Assembly (NCBI GenBank): GCA_958450365.1 | Contig: CAUEEP010000938.1 | Span: forward strand, 372,001-436,000 | Length of the DNA stretch: 64,000 bases | Origin: Mesorhabditis belari | Lineage: Eukaryota; Nematoda; Chromadorea; Rhabditida; Rhabditidae | Direction: 5' to 3' | In this document: in pieces, positions 12,389 to 24,568 of the stretch | How the letters are laid out: every line of letters begins with the position of its first letter | Position numbering within the stretch: the stretch's first letter is position 1 | Program-made: the position numbers and the translations under genes | Notes under the pieces: model-generated | Seen by the model: only the letters and a program-made list of their open reading frames with translations | Database searches by the model: none | Told to the model about the DNA's origin: nothing

Positions 12389-12661
12389 ATACCGTAAATA
12401 CTGTAATAGTACCCCACTCCCATAATGACGGTGCGGAGTGTCGTGTAGTCTAGCTTTGAACGAGTTTTTCTCGACACTGATTTATGCTACAATGCGCGTT
12501 TAGGTATCAAAAAATAGCCCTGAATTTCAGCTATTTTTTGATATTGAAACGAACACTGTAGCTTAAACCAGTGTCGAGAAAAACTCGTTCAAAACTAGGC
12601 TACACAACACTCCGCACCGTCATTATGGGAGTGGGGTACTATTACAGGGATTTACGGTAGA
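12389..12661. mobile_element. folded palindromic MITE, about 270 bp
   Basis: Left arm ATACCGTAAATACTGTAATAGT and the following CCCCACTCCC are answered by the right arm GGGAGTGGGGTACTATTACA then TTTACGGTAGAT. Arms of about 120 bp surround a short loop, so a single strand would fold into one long hairpin. Same family as 9283-9852. No coding capacity. Confidence 0.88.
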
Positions 12662-13335
12662 TAATACATTAACAAAAGTGGTAAGTTGAATCCTTTTAAA
12701 CGTAAAATTTCTTTAGATTTAATAGATTTCAATGGTCCCCCCACTTATCTTAAAAAGTCGTCTATTTTTAGAGAACTCTTTGCTCAATTGAAGAATCAAT
12801 AGATTCCACCCGTCCATCCATTCGTCCATTGGATGAATGGATGGATGGACCATTCATTCATCCATCCTCTCTGCACTGTGGCTGATGTGTTCAAGCAGCG
12901 AACAGCATATTTTTATGAAAAATTTTTCGCAATGATGTCAATTGACGCGAAACTTCCCTTCCCTAAAGGTGAGACTCACCGATTTCCCCGATTCCCTTTC
13001 CCTTCCTCTTTCCCTTCCCTTTCCCTTCCCCTTTCCTCCCCATTTCCCATACGGTTCATTGCTCATCTACCTACACTCACCATCATAAGCATAAAGCTTC
13101 TTTTTTGCCTTTTCTTTTCCGCAAAATGCGTGGGTTTCGCATTTCCGGGCTTCTTAATCTACAAAGCGATTACGGTGCAAGCAATTCTTTGTGTTCTTTT
13201 AGCTTTTGAAAGAAAAGAGAAGCTGGATGGATTACGGTAGCTTGAAATGAAAGCTACACAATAAAATATTCAACTAAAATGTGATCTCTACTAAGCGCCA
13301 ACCAATCTAGAAACCAAGCAACCAACTCCAGGATC

Positions 13336-13515
13336 TCTCATCGTCAGCTTCCAATCATCAGCTTCCAATCATCAGCTTCCGATCGTCAGCTTCCGATCGT
13401 CAGCTTCCAATCGTCAGCTTCCAATCGTCAGCTTCCGATCGTCAGCTTCCAATCGTCAGCTTTCAATCGTCAGCTTCCGATCGTCAGCTTCCGATCTTTC
13501 ATCGTCAGCTTCCAA
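13336..13515. repeat. minisatellite, 15-bp unit (ATCGTCAGCTTCCGA)
   Basis: About a dozen units alternating between CCGATCGTCAG and CCAATCGTCAG variants; several contain the palindromic CGATCG. Confidence 0.9.
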
Positions 13516-13654
13516 TGAATGTTTTTTCTATTTTCCCTGCTCAAATTTTCTCACCAAATTTCCCACAAAGCTATTTGCCATGCGATTCTCTCAAAAATCT
13601 CAAATTCGACGGAAATGATTAAAAAAATGGACAAAATGAGAGAGCAAAGATAGA

Positions 13655-13745
13655 TGCAGACATTCAGTCATTCAGTAATCCAGTCACTCAGTCATTCAGT
13701 CATTCAGTCATCCATTTCTCCATCCAGTCACTCAGCCAGCCATTT
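13655..13745. repeat. CATTCAGT-type tandem repeat
   Basis: Irregular 8-10 base repeat CAGTCATTC, decaying at its 3' side. The reading frame across it (SHSVIQS repeats) is a by-product. Confidence 0.8.
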
Positions 13746-14337
13746 CTCCACCCATTCCCCATCACGTCATTTAGAACTTTTTAAGTTCATACTGCCGGAA
13801 AAATATCGTGACCTTTCAAATGAAAAATCTCTCAAGTTCTTTAAATTTTTAACCTCAAACAGGAAGTGGTGAGAAAAGTCGCCAAAAATCCAAACTTGGA
13901 CTTGAACTTCAGCTGTTTAAGCCCAATGAGGAAGTGTTATGTTAGGAATTCTCCAAACAAAAAAAGCAAATCCGGGTGCTGTATTTGACAGAGTTCCGTA
14001 TTGAGGATAATTTCCTCTCTTTTTAGCTCTGATCAATTACTTTTCATGTAGGGGATGTGGCCAAATTGAATTCGAGAAAAGCCTTTGATCCGGTGGAAAT
14101 TATGAGATAATGGTGAAGGAAATCTTTCTAAAGTGGCTACTTTCAAAGCGGCTACTTTCAAATCTTTGTTTTTCAAAAGGGAAAGCGCTGTGTATTCATA
14201 GATTGGTATCATTTTTTAAGAAAACTCGAAATTCTTTGCTTTTCTTTCAAATTTCGGTAAGTAAACCAAGTTCTTTTATGAGTAAAGCTTTTTGAAAACT
14301 CATTTTTAGCTTTGCTTTTTGGTTCTGGTGTATTCAA

Positions 14338-14396
14338 AGCTTCGGCTTTGGCTTCGGCTTTGGCTTCAGCTTCGGCTTTGGCTTCGGCTTTGGCAA
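14338..14396. repeat. TTCGGCTTTGGC tandem repeat
   Basis: Five units of a 12-base TTCGGCTTTGGC repeat (itself two 6-base halves). Confidence 0.85.
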
Positions 14397-15116
14397 AGTT
14401 GGGTAATTAAAGGAAAGATTTGACTTTTTGATATAGCTCTTTTAAAAAACCCCGGAAATGATCGGTTTTTCGAGGAGAAGAGATTAAAATTGCACTCTCT
14501 AAGAATATCTAAGCAGTTTTCACGAAAACACGCTTCATAAAGCGGTTGACATTAAGAATTCCAATAAAAATTTGATGAGCTGACTTGTGGTTTTGGAGAT
14601 TCGTGTGACGCTGCATTCGATATTTGGCTCGAGAGATTCGAGAAATCTTGCAACTTTGATTTAAGAAGTAAAAAGATACAAGAAAGAGGTTTTTTGGTTG
14701 AGCTTAACTTTCATTCGAAATATTATAGTAAAACTGAGTGCGTAGGAAAGATTTTGCCTATTTTTGGACACTTAATTGTGGGGAAATTCGATGACATCCC
14801 ACTTTATTTGTCAGCTATATCTGTTCTTAGTTTATCCATTTTTTAACCAAATAGACAAGGAAATAGGAAATGAGATATTTTGATATTTTGCTCGTGTTTT
14901 AAGCTAATCACACTACGAAAATGACGCCCTCATTCCTTTCACTCAACTACAGAAGGCAATGAAGCGTCATGAAAGGGATATTTAGAGAAAAGAACTGTTT
15001 TAACTCACTCAAACATAAACTCGTGAACTTTTGAATGATGTATGAGTTAGAGATGATGAGAGAGATGATTAGAGAGATGATTAGAGATAATCACATCTAT
15101 CCTGACACTCATCCCG

Positions 15117-15195
15117 ATCAGATCTACTGGATCTACCGGATCTACCCGATCTACCGGATCTACCGAATCTACCGGATCTACCGGATCTACCGGAC
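15117..15195. repeat. GATCTACCG 9-bp tandem repeat
   Basis: Eight units of GATCTACCG with minor changes; translation gives YRI repeats but nothing around it supports a gene. Confidence 0.9.
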
Positions 15196-16261
15196 TCAGG
15201 GTCCAGACTGTCCAGATCTTTTAAGATCCAGGCTGCAGAGCTCTCGCATTCAGTTCAAAGCTACAGTAGACCAAGACCAAACCTAGCATAGAAGCTCTTT
15301 CCACTCCAGACTTTCATGGATAGTTCTCTCTTAAGACTGCTGTGTTTCTTTAACGAGTTTTGTCAAACGTCATGCAGACATCGCCCACCCCTCCCCACCT
15401 CCCTCACATTCCAATTTGGAAATTTGTGCAAATGTGCAAATGTGCAAATGTTTGAATGACTTTAAAGCCTCTACCCACCATCATCAATGCAGAATCCAGT
15501 ATAGATATTCTCTTTCCTCGCCATGTCTCCACTCAACGATCGAGCCTGCAATTGAAAAGGTCACAAATTTTTCATTTAATGAGAAACATTTCACATCTTT
15601 TTTTCACAGAGAGAGACAAATTTAGCTTTAGCTTTTAAGTGTGTAAGAAAAGGAGAGAAAAAGAAGAGAGGAAAGGAGGAAGTCCACGTCAAATGCACAG
15701 CTCTCTCATCGTAAAGTTTGTGATATTTAGGTGAAAAAAAGGTAACAAAAAGAATAGGCAAGTAATGTTTTTTAAATATCTAGACCCATCTAATAATGAG
15801 ATGGTCAATTTTTTGATATTATACTTGAAAATTGAAGTTGAGAGAGGTTCCAAAAAGCATTTAAGATTCTACATTTCCAAAAATTTTTGCAACAACTATT
15901 ATTTGTTTGTGATTTCTCTCTCGTTGCTTCGATTGAAATGATTTTTATATCAATCAACAGAAGAAAACATGACGAATCTAATGATACAAAAATTATTTCA
16001 ATTGAGCAACTGAGCACCGAGAAATTTAAGTTTAAAGTTAAATGAATGGAATAAAAAGCAAATCAAATGTTGACGATTTTCTGAAACGATTAAATAAATG
16101 TATGGAGTTGAGTTGAGGCTTTTTTTAAAAGATTAACTTTATTAATATAATGCTTGATATTTTGGGTAATAAAAGCTTATTGATTTACTTAATTTTAATG
16201 TATGTGTTGGCTCGAAATTTTGTTGCAAGAATTTTGAAAAATGATTAGAATTTAACTTTTT

Positions 16262-16326
16262 CTATTAGATTATATTACATTATATTATATATTTCTATTA
16301 TATTATATTATATTATATTATATTAG
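16262..16326. repeat. TATTA simple repeat
   Basis: Run of TATTA pentamers with two interruptions. Confidence 0.9.
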
Positions 16327-16989
16327 ACTTCTAGTATACCCAGCAGAACAGATTTGATCTCCTGAATCAAAACTGACCTTTAGAAAACAAGTGTTCGACT
16401 CTTCTCTCCATTCGTATGCCAAACACGAGCTCTCTTCTCGACAATTTACTTGACATTCTCTAGAAAAAAAGTACTATAAAGTACTGTAGATAATAGTACT
16501 GATGTGTACAGTAATTTTTATAAAAAACTTACTTTAGATTTGTGTTAAGCAATCGTCGATACTCGCCACCGTTTATAGAGAACCCCTTGCCCGCCGTGAA
16601 ACATCGAGCTGAACATTCAGAGGGTTTAGCTCTATTCATTGAATAACAAAATTAAGCACTGTACTATGTACAGCTGTAGAATGTACAGCACTAGGTAATC
16701 TGGCTACAGTACTTTTAAGTTCACTTCCTCAGTATCCACTTTCCCAAGCCCCGAACACCCTATTTCCCCGATTTCTCCCCGATTAGTCGCTTCTTCTCTA
16801 TCTATTATTAGCTATGAGATTAAAGGCGAAGATAATCTATCCAACATCTATTCATCAGTCTTAATCTGACAACAAGTAACCGATCGGACACGTGGTTAAA
16901 AAAAACAAGGAAGATTTTCTTGAAGTTACGTAGATTAAGCTCTAAAAATAAGCCCATTGTCTGCTCTTTTTGTTGAAATTTTCTGCTCA

Positions 16990-17066
16990 AATGGCTTGTA
17001 GGGGTGAGCAGGAAAATAAAGAAATGAAAGTAAAGAAATGAAAGTAAAGAAATGAAAGTAAAGAAA
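16990..17066. repeat. AAAGAAATGAAAGT 14-bp tandem repeat
   Basis: About four units of a purine-rich 14-base repeat. Confidence 0.85.
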
Positions 17067-18692
17067 TAAAAAGCAAAAACAAAGCCCTTTGGAGAAAGCA
17101 CATGTGAAGCTAGACTTGTAGTTACAAGAATGACAAAAATAACTCAAATTTGGCTTGATAGCTGTTCTGGATTTGAATTTTCATGTATCTAAGAAACCTA
17201 AGAAAGAAAGAAGTAGATCTAAAGACCTAAGAAAGAAAAGGTACACCTTTTTACAGAGACTAAAGATACAGTAGTCTACTCTACCCTATTTTTTTTCTCT
17301 TTACATTCCTTTGAAGTTCACTTCCAGATTTTGGTATTAGCTTTATGACTCAGGTCCAACTCTGCAACTCCTTAATATCTTCTTAATATCTCCTTCTTGC
17401 CTTTTTACTTCTGAAACACTTACGAGTTGAAAGAGTCGATCCAAGAAAAGAGACAAAAAGAATCAGAGAGCACATCCATCGGGGAAAGAGTACGGTAGAT
17501 GATGGTGGAGATGAAGGAGATGAAGGAGAAGTGGAGGTTGAATGAATGAATCGGCTTCTCCTTGAGTCATCTAGCCTTTCCGAGACGAGTACAGATTCCT
17601 GAAAAGAATCTCGTTTAAAATTTAAATTTAAAAAGCTCAACGAGTTATGTTTCAAATACAGTTTCATTGAAGGTTTCATCTGTTTAGTTTTTTTTTCCTC
17701 TGTTCATTTGTTTAGTTTTTGTGCTCTTTCCTATTTTTGCTTTCCTCTTTCCTACTCTTTCCTCGCCATACTTTTGCTGATTTCAAATTCTATTCTGACA
17801 TAGACAAATGCGGTTAACTCATTTAAATCTTCTTTTCTTTTTACTTGAAATCTCAAGTGATCTCAAGAGATTGTGCCATTTGACCCTGGTATGGTCATCA
17901 GTTGTCACATGTTACATTTGCATCATTTCCATTTGCATCATTGCATTGAAAATGAAAATTTTGTAGACAAACCTCTTTTGATCGATCGCTGTTTGAACAA
18001 GAGGGGAGTTGATCGTTGAAAAATTCGAGTGAACACATCTAAAATCGGCAAGAAATCAGAAAGCAACTCTTTTAAACCAAAAAAAAAGGAAATTTGTTTG
18101 CAAATTCGGAAAGAAAACGGAAGAAACGGAAGACAAAAAAAAGCAAATTTTCGCTTGATTCTTTCTAAAATCAAAATCAATCTAAAAGTTTAGATTTAAA
18201 TTGAAATTTAGAAATGCAAAGTGAAGAACTAGCTTTAAGAAAGTATAAGAAATTCAGTTATAAGAATATAAGATATTCAGTTATAAGAATATCAAAGAGT
18301 CAAAAGAGAGGGTTCAAGTACTCGAGAAGGTCAAAAGGACAAAAGGACAAAGTTTTCTTCACTACAAAACTCAAATAAACAAGTTAATTCAAATTGTACA
18401 ATAGTTCAAATGTTTAAATCAGAAAATTTCCTTATTCTAAATGCTCATAGAAAAGAAGCAAAGCAGGGAAAAAGGAAAAAAAGGTTCGTCCCAAGGGAGT
18501 GCGACTCCAAAAATACGTAGTCATTAGCACTAAAAAAATCTGAAAGAAGAAACGTGTTTTTCTAAATGAGGAAGCAACAAAACGACGTCACATAGAAAAT
18601 TGAGACAAAAAAAGAGGCAAATAAACATTTCCCGATACGAAAAAGGGTATGGAAAAACAATGGTACTGTATTAGAATTGGAAATGATTCGAG

Positions 18693-18806
18693 TAATGTAT
18701 TAGAATGTATTAGAATGTATTAGAATGTATTAGAATGTAATAGAATGCATTAGAATGTCTTAGAATGTCTTAGAATGTATTAGAATAGAAATGTATTAGA
18801 ATGGTA
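18693..18806. repeat. GTATTAGAAT 10-bp tandem repeat
   Basis: About nine units; flanking text (ATTAGAATTGGAAATGA..., ACTAGAAATGACTCG) shows a larger duplicated unit around it. Confidence 0.85.
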
Positions 18807-19221
18807 CTGTATTAGAACTAGAAATGACTCGAATTTAAGGCGAAATTCTTGTAAAATAGTTTGACTTAGCGGAAATGGAATTTTTTTTATTTAAATTCGT
18901 ACACAATAGTTTCCTGTTTTAGAGAAATGAAGGGTGAAATCGGGGTATTTCTTTTTCGTCAACGATAGGGGATTTGATGAAATGCGAGTACAAAAATATC
19001 AAAAAGAATAGACGAAAAGTAAATCGAAAAGAATAGACGTCAAATTTGGAAATCAACTTTACCTATGTCAAGTAAAACTTTAGAATATGCTCAAGAGAGA
19101 AAAATAGAACTCAGAAAACTGTAAAATCCCAGTTTCATGTCTCACTACAGCATCCCGTTTTAATTAAATTTCATTTCATTAAACATTTTGAAAGACTTAT
19201 TCACTTATTCAGCTTTTTGAC

Positions 19222-19600
19222 TGAGCACGTGTGGCTGACTGGTTAAGTGTCTTTTATCTTAATCGGAAGGTCGAGGGTTCGAACCCCACATGCGACATGG
19301 TCACCCCCTTCGGATTTCCTTTCCCTTCGGGTTGAGAGGTTTTCTGGAGGGCAGTCTGGTGGTTGTGGCCCCAGTTCTTTAAAGTGACAAGCCACTCCTT
19401 CATCGTCATCTTCCCTTCACCACCAAAAAAGCTATTTAGTTCCCCATTGAGCTTAGGGTTAGGGAGCCGTCTGTCATGACGTGGGTTAAGTTAAGATATA
19501 GCCTAGTATTGTGTGTGTCGTTGTATTGTGATTGATATATTTCGTGTATGCGATAAATTCACCACTGGTAGCCCCAGTCGGTATTTTTTTTAAAAAAAAA
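19222..19600 (+). mobile_element. tRNA-derived SINE (Lys-like head plus body)
   Basis: The head 19225-19297 has an A-box-like TGGCTGACTGGTTAAG and a perfect B box GGTTCGAACCC, with an arm pattern and TCTTAAT loop resembling tRNA-Lys(CTT). The acceptor and anticodon stems are imperfect, so it is not a good working tRNA. It is followed by about 300 bases of GC-richer unique body containing GTTAGGGAGCCGTCTGTCAT and ending in TTGTATTGTGATTGATAT. Head plus body is the layout of a tRNA-derived SINE. The tail may be borrowed from a LINE partner, which I cannot confirm. Confidence 0.6.
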
Positions 19601-21369
19601 TACTTTAAGGTATACTGTAGAAAACAGCAAAGAATATTTCACAACAAGCAAAGAATATCAATTTCACAACTCTTGAAACCCCTAAAAGTGTCTCTCAAAA
19701 TGCCAGAAAAGTCATTGAAAAAGATTCTGAATTTGAACTGAAAAACTGAAAGACCTGAAAAAGATTCTGATCTGAAACTCCAAAATGCTTCATTTTTTGC
19801 AAACGCCTACAGCATTTTCGTTCATTTTTCCAAATCCCGCCTCAATCGAAGAACAAAAAGTTGTGGATTTGAGACTTTTCAAATAATCCTTGAGCTTATC
19901 TCATGAATTTCACAAAATCTCTTTGTAATTAAACGGTGCGGATTTCCGAAAATTCCAATGAATCAAAAGCTTTTTGGAAATGAAATTTTTTGACCAGATT
20001 TAGACTACAAACATTTGTGTTCAGGAGTTTCTATTTATGAACAGGAAGTACTCAATCACTTTATTGAGGTTTTGCGGGGGAAAACCCTTTGGGAATCAGT
20101 CATTTTCTTTTCTTTTCAACCGGAAAGTTGACTGTAAAAGAGCTACGTAAAAAAGCTACGTAAAAAATTTTTTGTAAGATCACTATAACCAAAAAAAGAG
20201 ATAATTTTCGAATTGAAATGTAGTTGAAGTGGAAATGTCGGTAGAACTATATCATTTTGAATGATAAATGATCAATGATAAACTATTTTGAATGATAAAT
20301 GATGAGCACTTGGTTCACGTAAATATTCAGCCTCTGGTGCACTAGATACCGAAAGTTTTGCACGCACAGGCTTCACCATAAAAATACAGTAAACCACGTC
20401 TCATTACAGTAAGCTGAGCACTCTTATTTATGGCATACTATTGAAATAGAATAAGAACTGTAATCTTACCATGATACCATAATCCAAGAGAAGTACATCA
20501 AATATTTGCTCTAATGTTGACATTCACAAGTACATAAGGATGGGAGAAAAGGGGAAGAGGTCATGGAAGGGAAAAGATGGAAGGGAAAAGATGGAAGGGA
20601 GAGGCGGGGCTAAACCCAAGCACCGCCTATTATCCAGATGATTCCTACCATGAGGAAATCTCGCCTTGAATTCTGCCTGAAAAAATCCGAGAAATCACAA
20701 AGATCCCTTTTTACTTCCGTGTACTTTATCGAGAAACCACGAGGAGTTTGAAAGCTTTGAGATCGTTGAGAGAAAGGCTTTGAGATCATTCAAAGAAAGG
20801 CTAATGTGAAATTGGGTTTGGGGAATGATTTGGGGAATGATTTGGGGAATGTATGGCAGTTTATACTTTCTGTACTTTCTTAATTACCTATTTGACAACT
20901 TTTCTGATCGTCTCACTATAGAAATGTTGTTTTTTTAAGGAAATCATTAAATTGACGTGAATTTTAAACCGATAACTATCAAGTGACCTTGGCAATGTTG
21001 AGAAAAAATGATTCGCGTTTTGAATTTCACATTGGGAATTGGAGTTGACTTCAATCCAATACTCACGACTCGCTGATCAGAAGACATCGCTGATTGCTGA
21101 TTTTCTGATCTGTTCATCAAAAGATCATCGACAACCATTTGTCGACCATCGACAACCAAAGACCATCGACAACCAGAAAAATCTAATGTTGATATTCACT
21201 GACTGAATTCGCTGACTCATGAACTGACAACAAAAGAACAACAAAAGAACTCCTGTCAATCGTCGTCAGTCCTTTGGGGGACTGACGTCAGTCCGTCAGT
21301 CCATCCCAAATGACTTTTGGGATTCGATTTTAACATCTGAAACTTGGATTAATTACGAGAATGTCAAAA
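19601..21369. other. gene-poor stretch
   Basis: No exon, RNA gene or element that I can support, apart from short direct repeats (GGGAATGATTT at 20820-20850) and AT-rich text. Confidence 0.5.
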
Positions 21370-21965
21370 GGAAAAACGAATCTACCGGACAAACCACTCT
21401 CAAATCTGATATTCATGAAAAGAAAATGCTCTATTACTGGTGGAACTCAAAAGGTGGAACTAATCTACGAAAAAACATTGATTTTACTTTTTATTCAAAA
21501 CAATTGACGTTTATGATGATGCCTTAAAGAAATTCATCAAAGATCAAATTCATCAATCCATCAAAGATTCCATTTTTGCACGACAAGGCAAAACTCCACA
21601 TTACAAAAGTTACTCACAAAAAAGATAGACGAGCTGGGGTGAAAGTTGCTTCCTCATGCCCCTTACTCTCCTGACTTAGCTTCGTCAGATTGCTTTTTTG
21701 AAACAAAAAGTAATCTGACAAAGAGTGAAGGAGTTTATCATGGGAGAAAAGTTCGATGATCAGCTCAATCTCGAGTTGATCATTTAATCAAGCTGGACAA
21801 CTATTTTCGCTTTAAAAATCCTCAATTGATATTGATATTTTTCACAAATGGAATCAAGGACTTGCGTTGAAGATGGGAAGAAATCATCGCTAAAATAGAG
21901 ATCTTCTGATTAATAGTTGCTATTTCTTGTAAAATGCAATAAATTGTTACACTCGAAAAAGCACT
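21370..21965 (+). pseudogene. decayed mariner transposase
   Basis: Out-of-frame pieces match mariner landmarks in order: MLYYWWNSKGG (the conserved WW region), FLHDKAKLH then TKVTHKK (second catalytic Asp block, normally LHDNARPH), and PYSPDLASSDCFF (the SPDLAPSDYHLF block with the third Asp). A tail then reads with many stops. Several frameshifts separate the blocks, and the N-terminal DNA-binding part was not found. It is inactive and old. Possible termini of the same broad family occur at 9511, 25560 and 26766. Confidence 0.72.
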
Positions 21966-22664
21966 GTTACACTTCTTCTTTCCTCAAAAGAGACGTGGGG
22001 CAAGCTTTGGATTTGTATTGCGTACGATTTCATGTACATCATTGGAAAATGGTTTTGTAATGCGGGAAATGTTTAAAGATGAGATATTTTAGATAAAAAG
22101 TTTCAAAACCACAATGTTTTCTTTGAATATTGAAAGTAAAATGTATCATTGGCGTTAAAATAATCAAAATCCGGGGTCACTTTGGATGGAGGAGGGGATA
22201 ATGGTGAAAGACGATGGTGAAAGACCAGGAAATCACTCCCAAATCTTTCATTAAGCTAAAATCTTGAGTGATTTTTTTGAAAGAACTTCTTAGATGACTT
22301 CTTAGATGAAATCATTTCATTTATTTTAAGATAAATTTGATGTTGTTTTTGCGAGGGTGGGAATTAAACCATTCGCATTTCACTACAAATGGAAATTCGG
22401 TGGAAATCTCTTCAAAGATAAATTAAGAAACAAATCTGTGCTATTTTTATTGAAAGATAAGAAAAAGTGGGATAATATTTGTAGGTTTGACGTCGCTAAT
22501 AATATTGAGTGCGGTTATTTGAAGATTCGTGATGATATTTGACTGAGGCATAAGGAAGGGTGACTGAAAGAATCGTTCTTTTTTCAGATGAGTTGTCGAT
22601 CATTGTCGATCAAAAAAATTTTTTCTATATAAGAAATTTCGAATTTTTGAGTCTAAAATTGAAC

Positions 22665-22750
22665 AATAAACACTTTTATTTAAAGAAAAGCATAGATTAA
22701 TTGGGTGAATTTGTTATTTTTCAAGAGAAGTACGAAAACAATATAAACAG
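22665..22750. repeat. fragment of mariner-type terminal repeat
   Basis: The stretch from ACAATAAACACTTTTATTTA through GGGTGAATTTGTTATT to GTACGAAAA resembles 25497-25575, which continues into a TTCACCAACCTAA terminus. Here only the inner part is kept. The flanks (21966-23460) hold nothing else I can name. Confidence 0.5.
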
Positions 22751-23842
22751 CCACATGTCCTGGCTTTTGGTTTTACCGTTTTGTGTTTAGAGCAATCTGT
22801 TTGGTACCAAATTGGACTCTAAAGCTTGAAAATCAGATATCCTGTCATAAACTCTTCTTCAAGATCCAATAGACCAAACTGAATCCATTTCAGTTTCAGT
22901 TAATTGGTTGGTTGGTTGGTTCCATTTCAGCTGATCTAAGAGGATCAAGTTTGATATTCAAAAAGTTTCTTCCACTTTAACCAAAAAGATTCTAAAAGCA
23001 CAATAAGTTGCTGTCAAATGGATTGTTTTTGAAATAAATCTCTCCGATTTTCGAGCTCTACGAAGAGATCTGATTGTTGTCTACAGATTGCCAACACCGA
23101 AACAGATTACCAACACTTTGGCTTAAGAAAAAGTACTAGAATATTATCTATGACCAAAAGATAGCTTTGTAAGAACGAAGGATCAAAGTTGTGTAAAGAT
23201 TATTTTTTCCAATGGACGAGAAATAAGAATCAGGTTGAATAAAGCCAATTGAGATTAAAATGGTTTTTTTTAAAGTGGATAATTTGGAGAAGCTACCGTA
23301 ATCTTTCCATTCAGATTTTCAGAATTTTCAGCGATTATCTCGACAATTTGTTTTGCTTGTCTATTTGGTTCAGTTTCTGAACTGATGAAGGAAGAAAATG
23401 GACAGATTGAAGCTAAATGTTCGCTTACACTTTATCCAAGCTCATTTTTATCCAGTTTTATCAAAAAAAACCCCATAAAAGCTTAGAATCAAATGATAGA
23501 CAGTCGGTTTTTTTGTTTTTCCTAAGATTTCCGGTGTATTTTCTAGTGAAAAGCTGTCCCCAGATCTTTTGAAAGAAAAAAGAAACACTAGCCTCACTAA
23601 ACAAAGTAAAAACTGTTAGTAGTAAAGAATTAGAAAAGATTTGTGAAAGAGATTTTGTGAGGAAAGCCGTCCAAACGAGTCGGCTGAGCGAAGATTTCAA
23701 GGTTTTACTTTACTTGGAAAGTGATGGATTCGGCATTTGTGGATTTAGATGCCGAATGATATCTTTTCCATTGTATTGAGTCAGTGAAAGAAAAAGTTCA
23801 TTTGCGTAAACCCTTCCTCAATGATGGTTATTTAATTTAACT

Positions 23843-23950
23843 AACTCCTGCCGTATGTTTTTAAATGGCAGTCTTAGCGTGAGGACATTAAGGTAGCATA
23901 ATAAGTTGTCTCTTTCTCAGTTATCACGGGAACGAATGGTCAATTCGAAT
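23843..23950 (+). pseudogene. NUMT: mitochondrial large-subunit rRNA fragment
   Basis: Contains the hallmark of mitochondrial l-rRNA: CTGCCG, AAATGGCAGTCTTAGCGTGA, GGACATTAAGGTAGCATAAT, then AAGTTGTC and GGGAACGAATGGTC. This is the domain V peptidyl-transferase neighbourhood conserved in animal 16S mt-rRNA. Only about 100 bases are present and the flanks are nuclear-looking, so it is a nuclear copy of mtDNA and not a working rRNA gene. A SINE starts about 90 bases downstream. Confidence 0.85.
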
Positions 23951-24040
23951 GCAAATTAATCAATTTCACTCCAACAAGCAAAAGTATTCGATCTCGATGC
24001 TTAAATATTGAAGTACCAGCCGAAAACCCGGTTCTACCTC

Positions 24041-24122
24041 AGTCGCTTTGTCGTCGTGACGCAATCGAGAGCGCACTTGTCTACGCCCCACACGATCCGG
24101 GTTCGATCCCCCCTAGTGCCAC
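24041..24122 (+). repeat. tRNA-derived SINE head, family 1 copy c
   Basis: Plus-strand copy of the element at 3482 and 8501: GTCGTGACGCAATCGAGAGC (A-box side), then CACACGATCC and B box GGGTTCGATCCC, ending TAGTGCCACT. It is the best preserved of the three and is followed by a T-rich tract. Confidence 0.65.
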
Positions 24123-24442
24123 TCAATTTTTAATTTTTTTATTATATAAGAAGGAAAAGTATGGACTTTTTAGCCGATTCAAATACCCATTTCTATCTTG
24201 ACCATCACTCTTGGCAGTGTATCAGATTTTAGCCAAACTAACCAAGCCAAAAAAGTTTTAGTAAAGCCAATTTCTGGAAGGAGCACTAGTTCGTTGACTT
24301 TTGCTTCCGGAAATCTTTTAATTTTCCTATTTTCTTCCCAAAACATTGTACCAACTCCACCAAATATAATGTGTTGTTGTCTTTTGCACTTCCTCATCGA
24401 TTTGTGTGCTTTCCGAGAAGATTTAACTGATTTAAAGATTTA

Positions 24443-24568
24443 ACTATTTAGTTCCTATTTAGTTCCCGTATAGTTACTGCATAGTTCCTATTTAGTTCCT
24501 ATTTAGTTCCTAAACAGTTACTGTATAGTCCCTGTTTAGGTCCTGTTTGGGTCCTATTTAGTTCCTAT
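24443..24568. repeat. TTTAGTTCCTA tandem repeat
   Basis: About eleven imperfect units of a 10-12 base repeat alternating AGTTCCTATTT and AGTTACTGTAT. Confidence 0.85.

Larger units (their letters stand above)
12662..19221. other. long gene-poor region rich in minisatellites
   Basis: No gene can be supported. It is AT-rich, with scattered CTACAGTA/TACTGTA motifs and the minisatellites listed separately. Reading frames in it are short, without recognisable domains or consistent splice signals. Confidence 0.5.

Noticed and set aside
13336..13515. Possible CRISPR-like array (regular 15-bp units)
   Set aside because: Units are contiguous with no unique spacers; it is a minisatellite, and the genome is eukaryotic.
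19225..19297. Functional tRNA-Lys gene
   Set aside because: Pol III boxes are good but acceptor and anticodon stems mispair, and a long SINE-like body follows.
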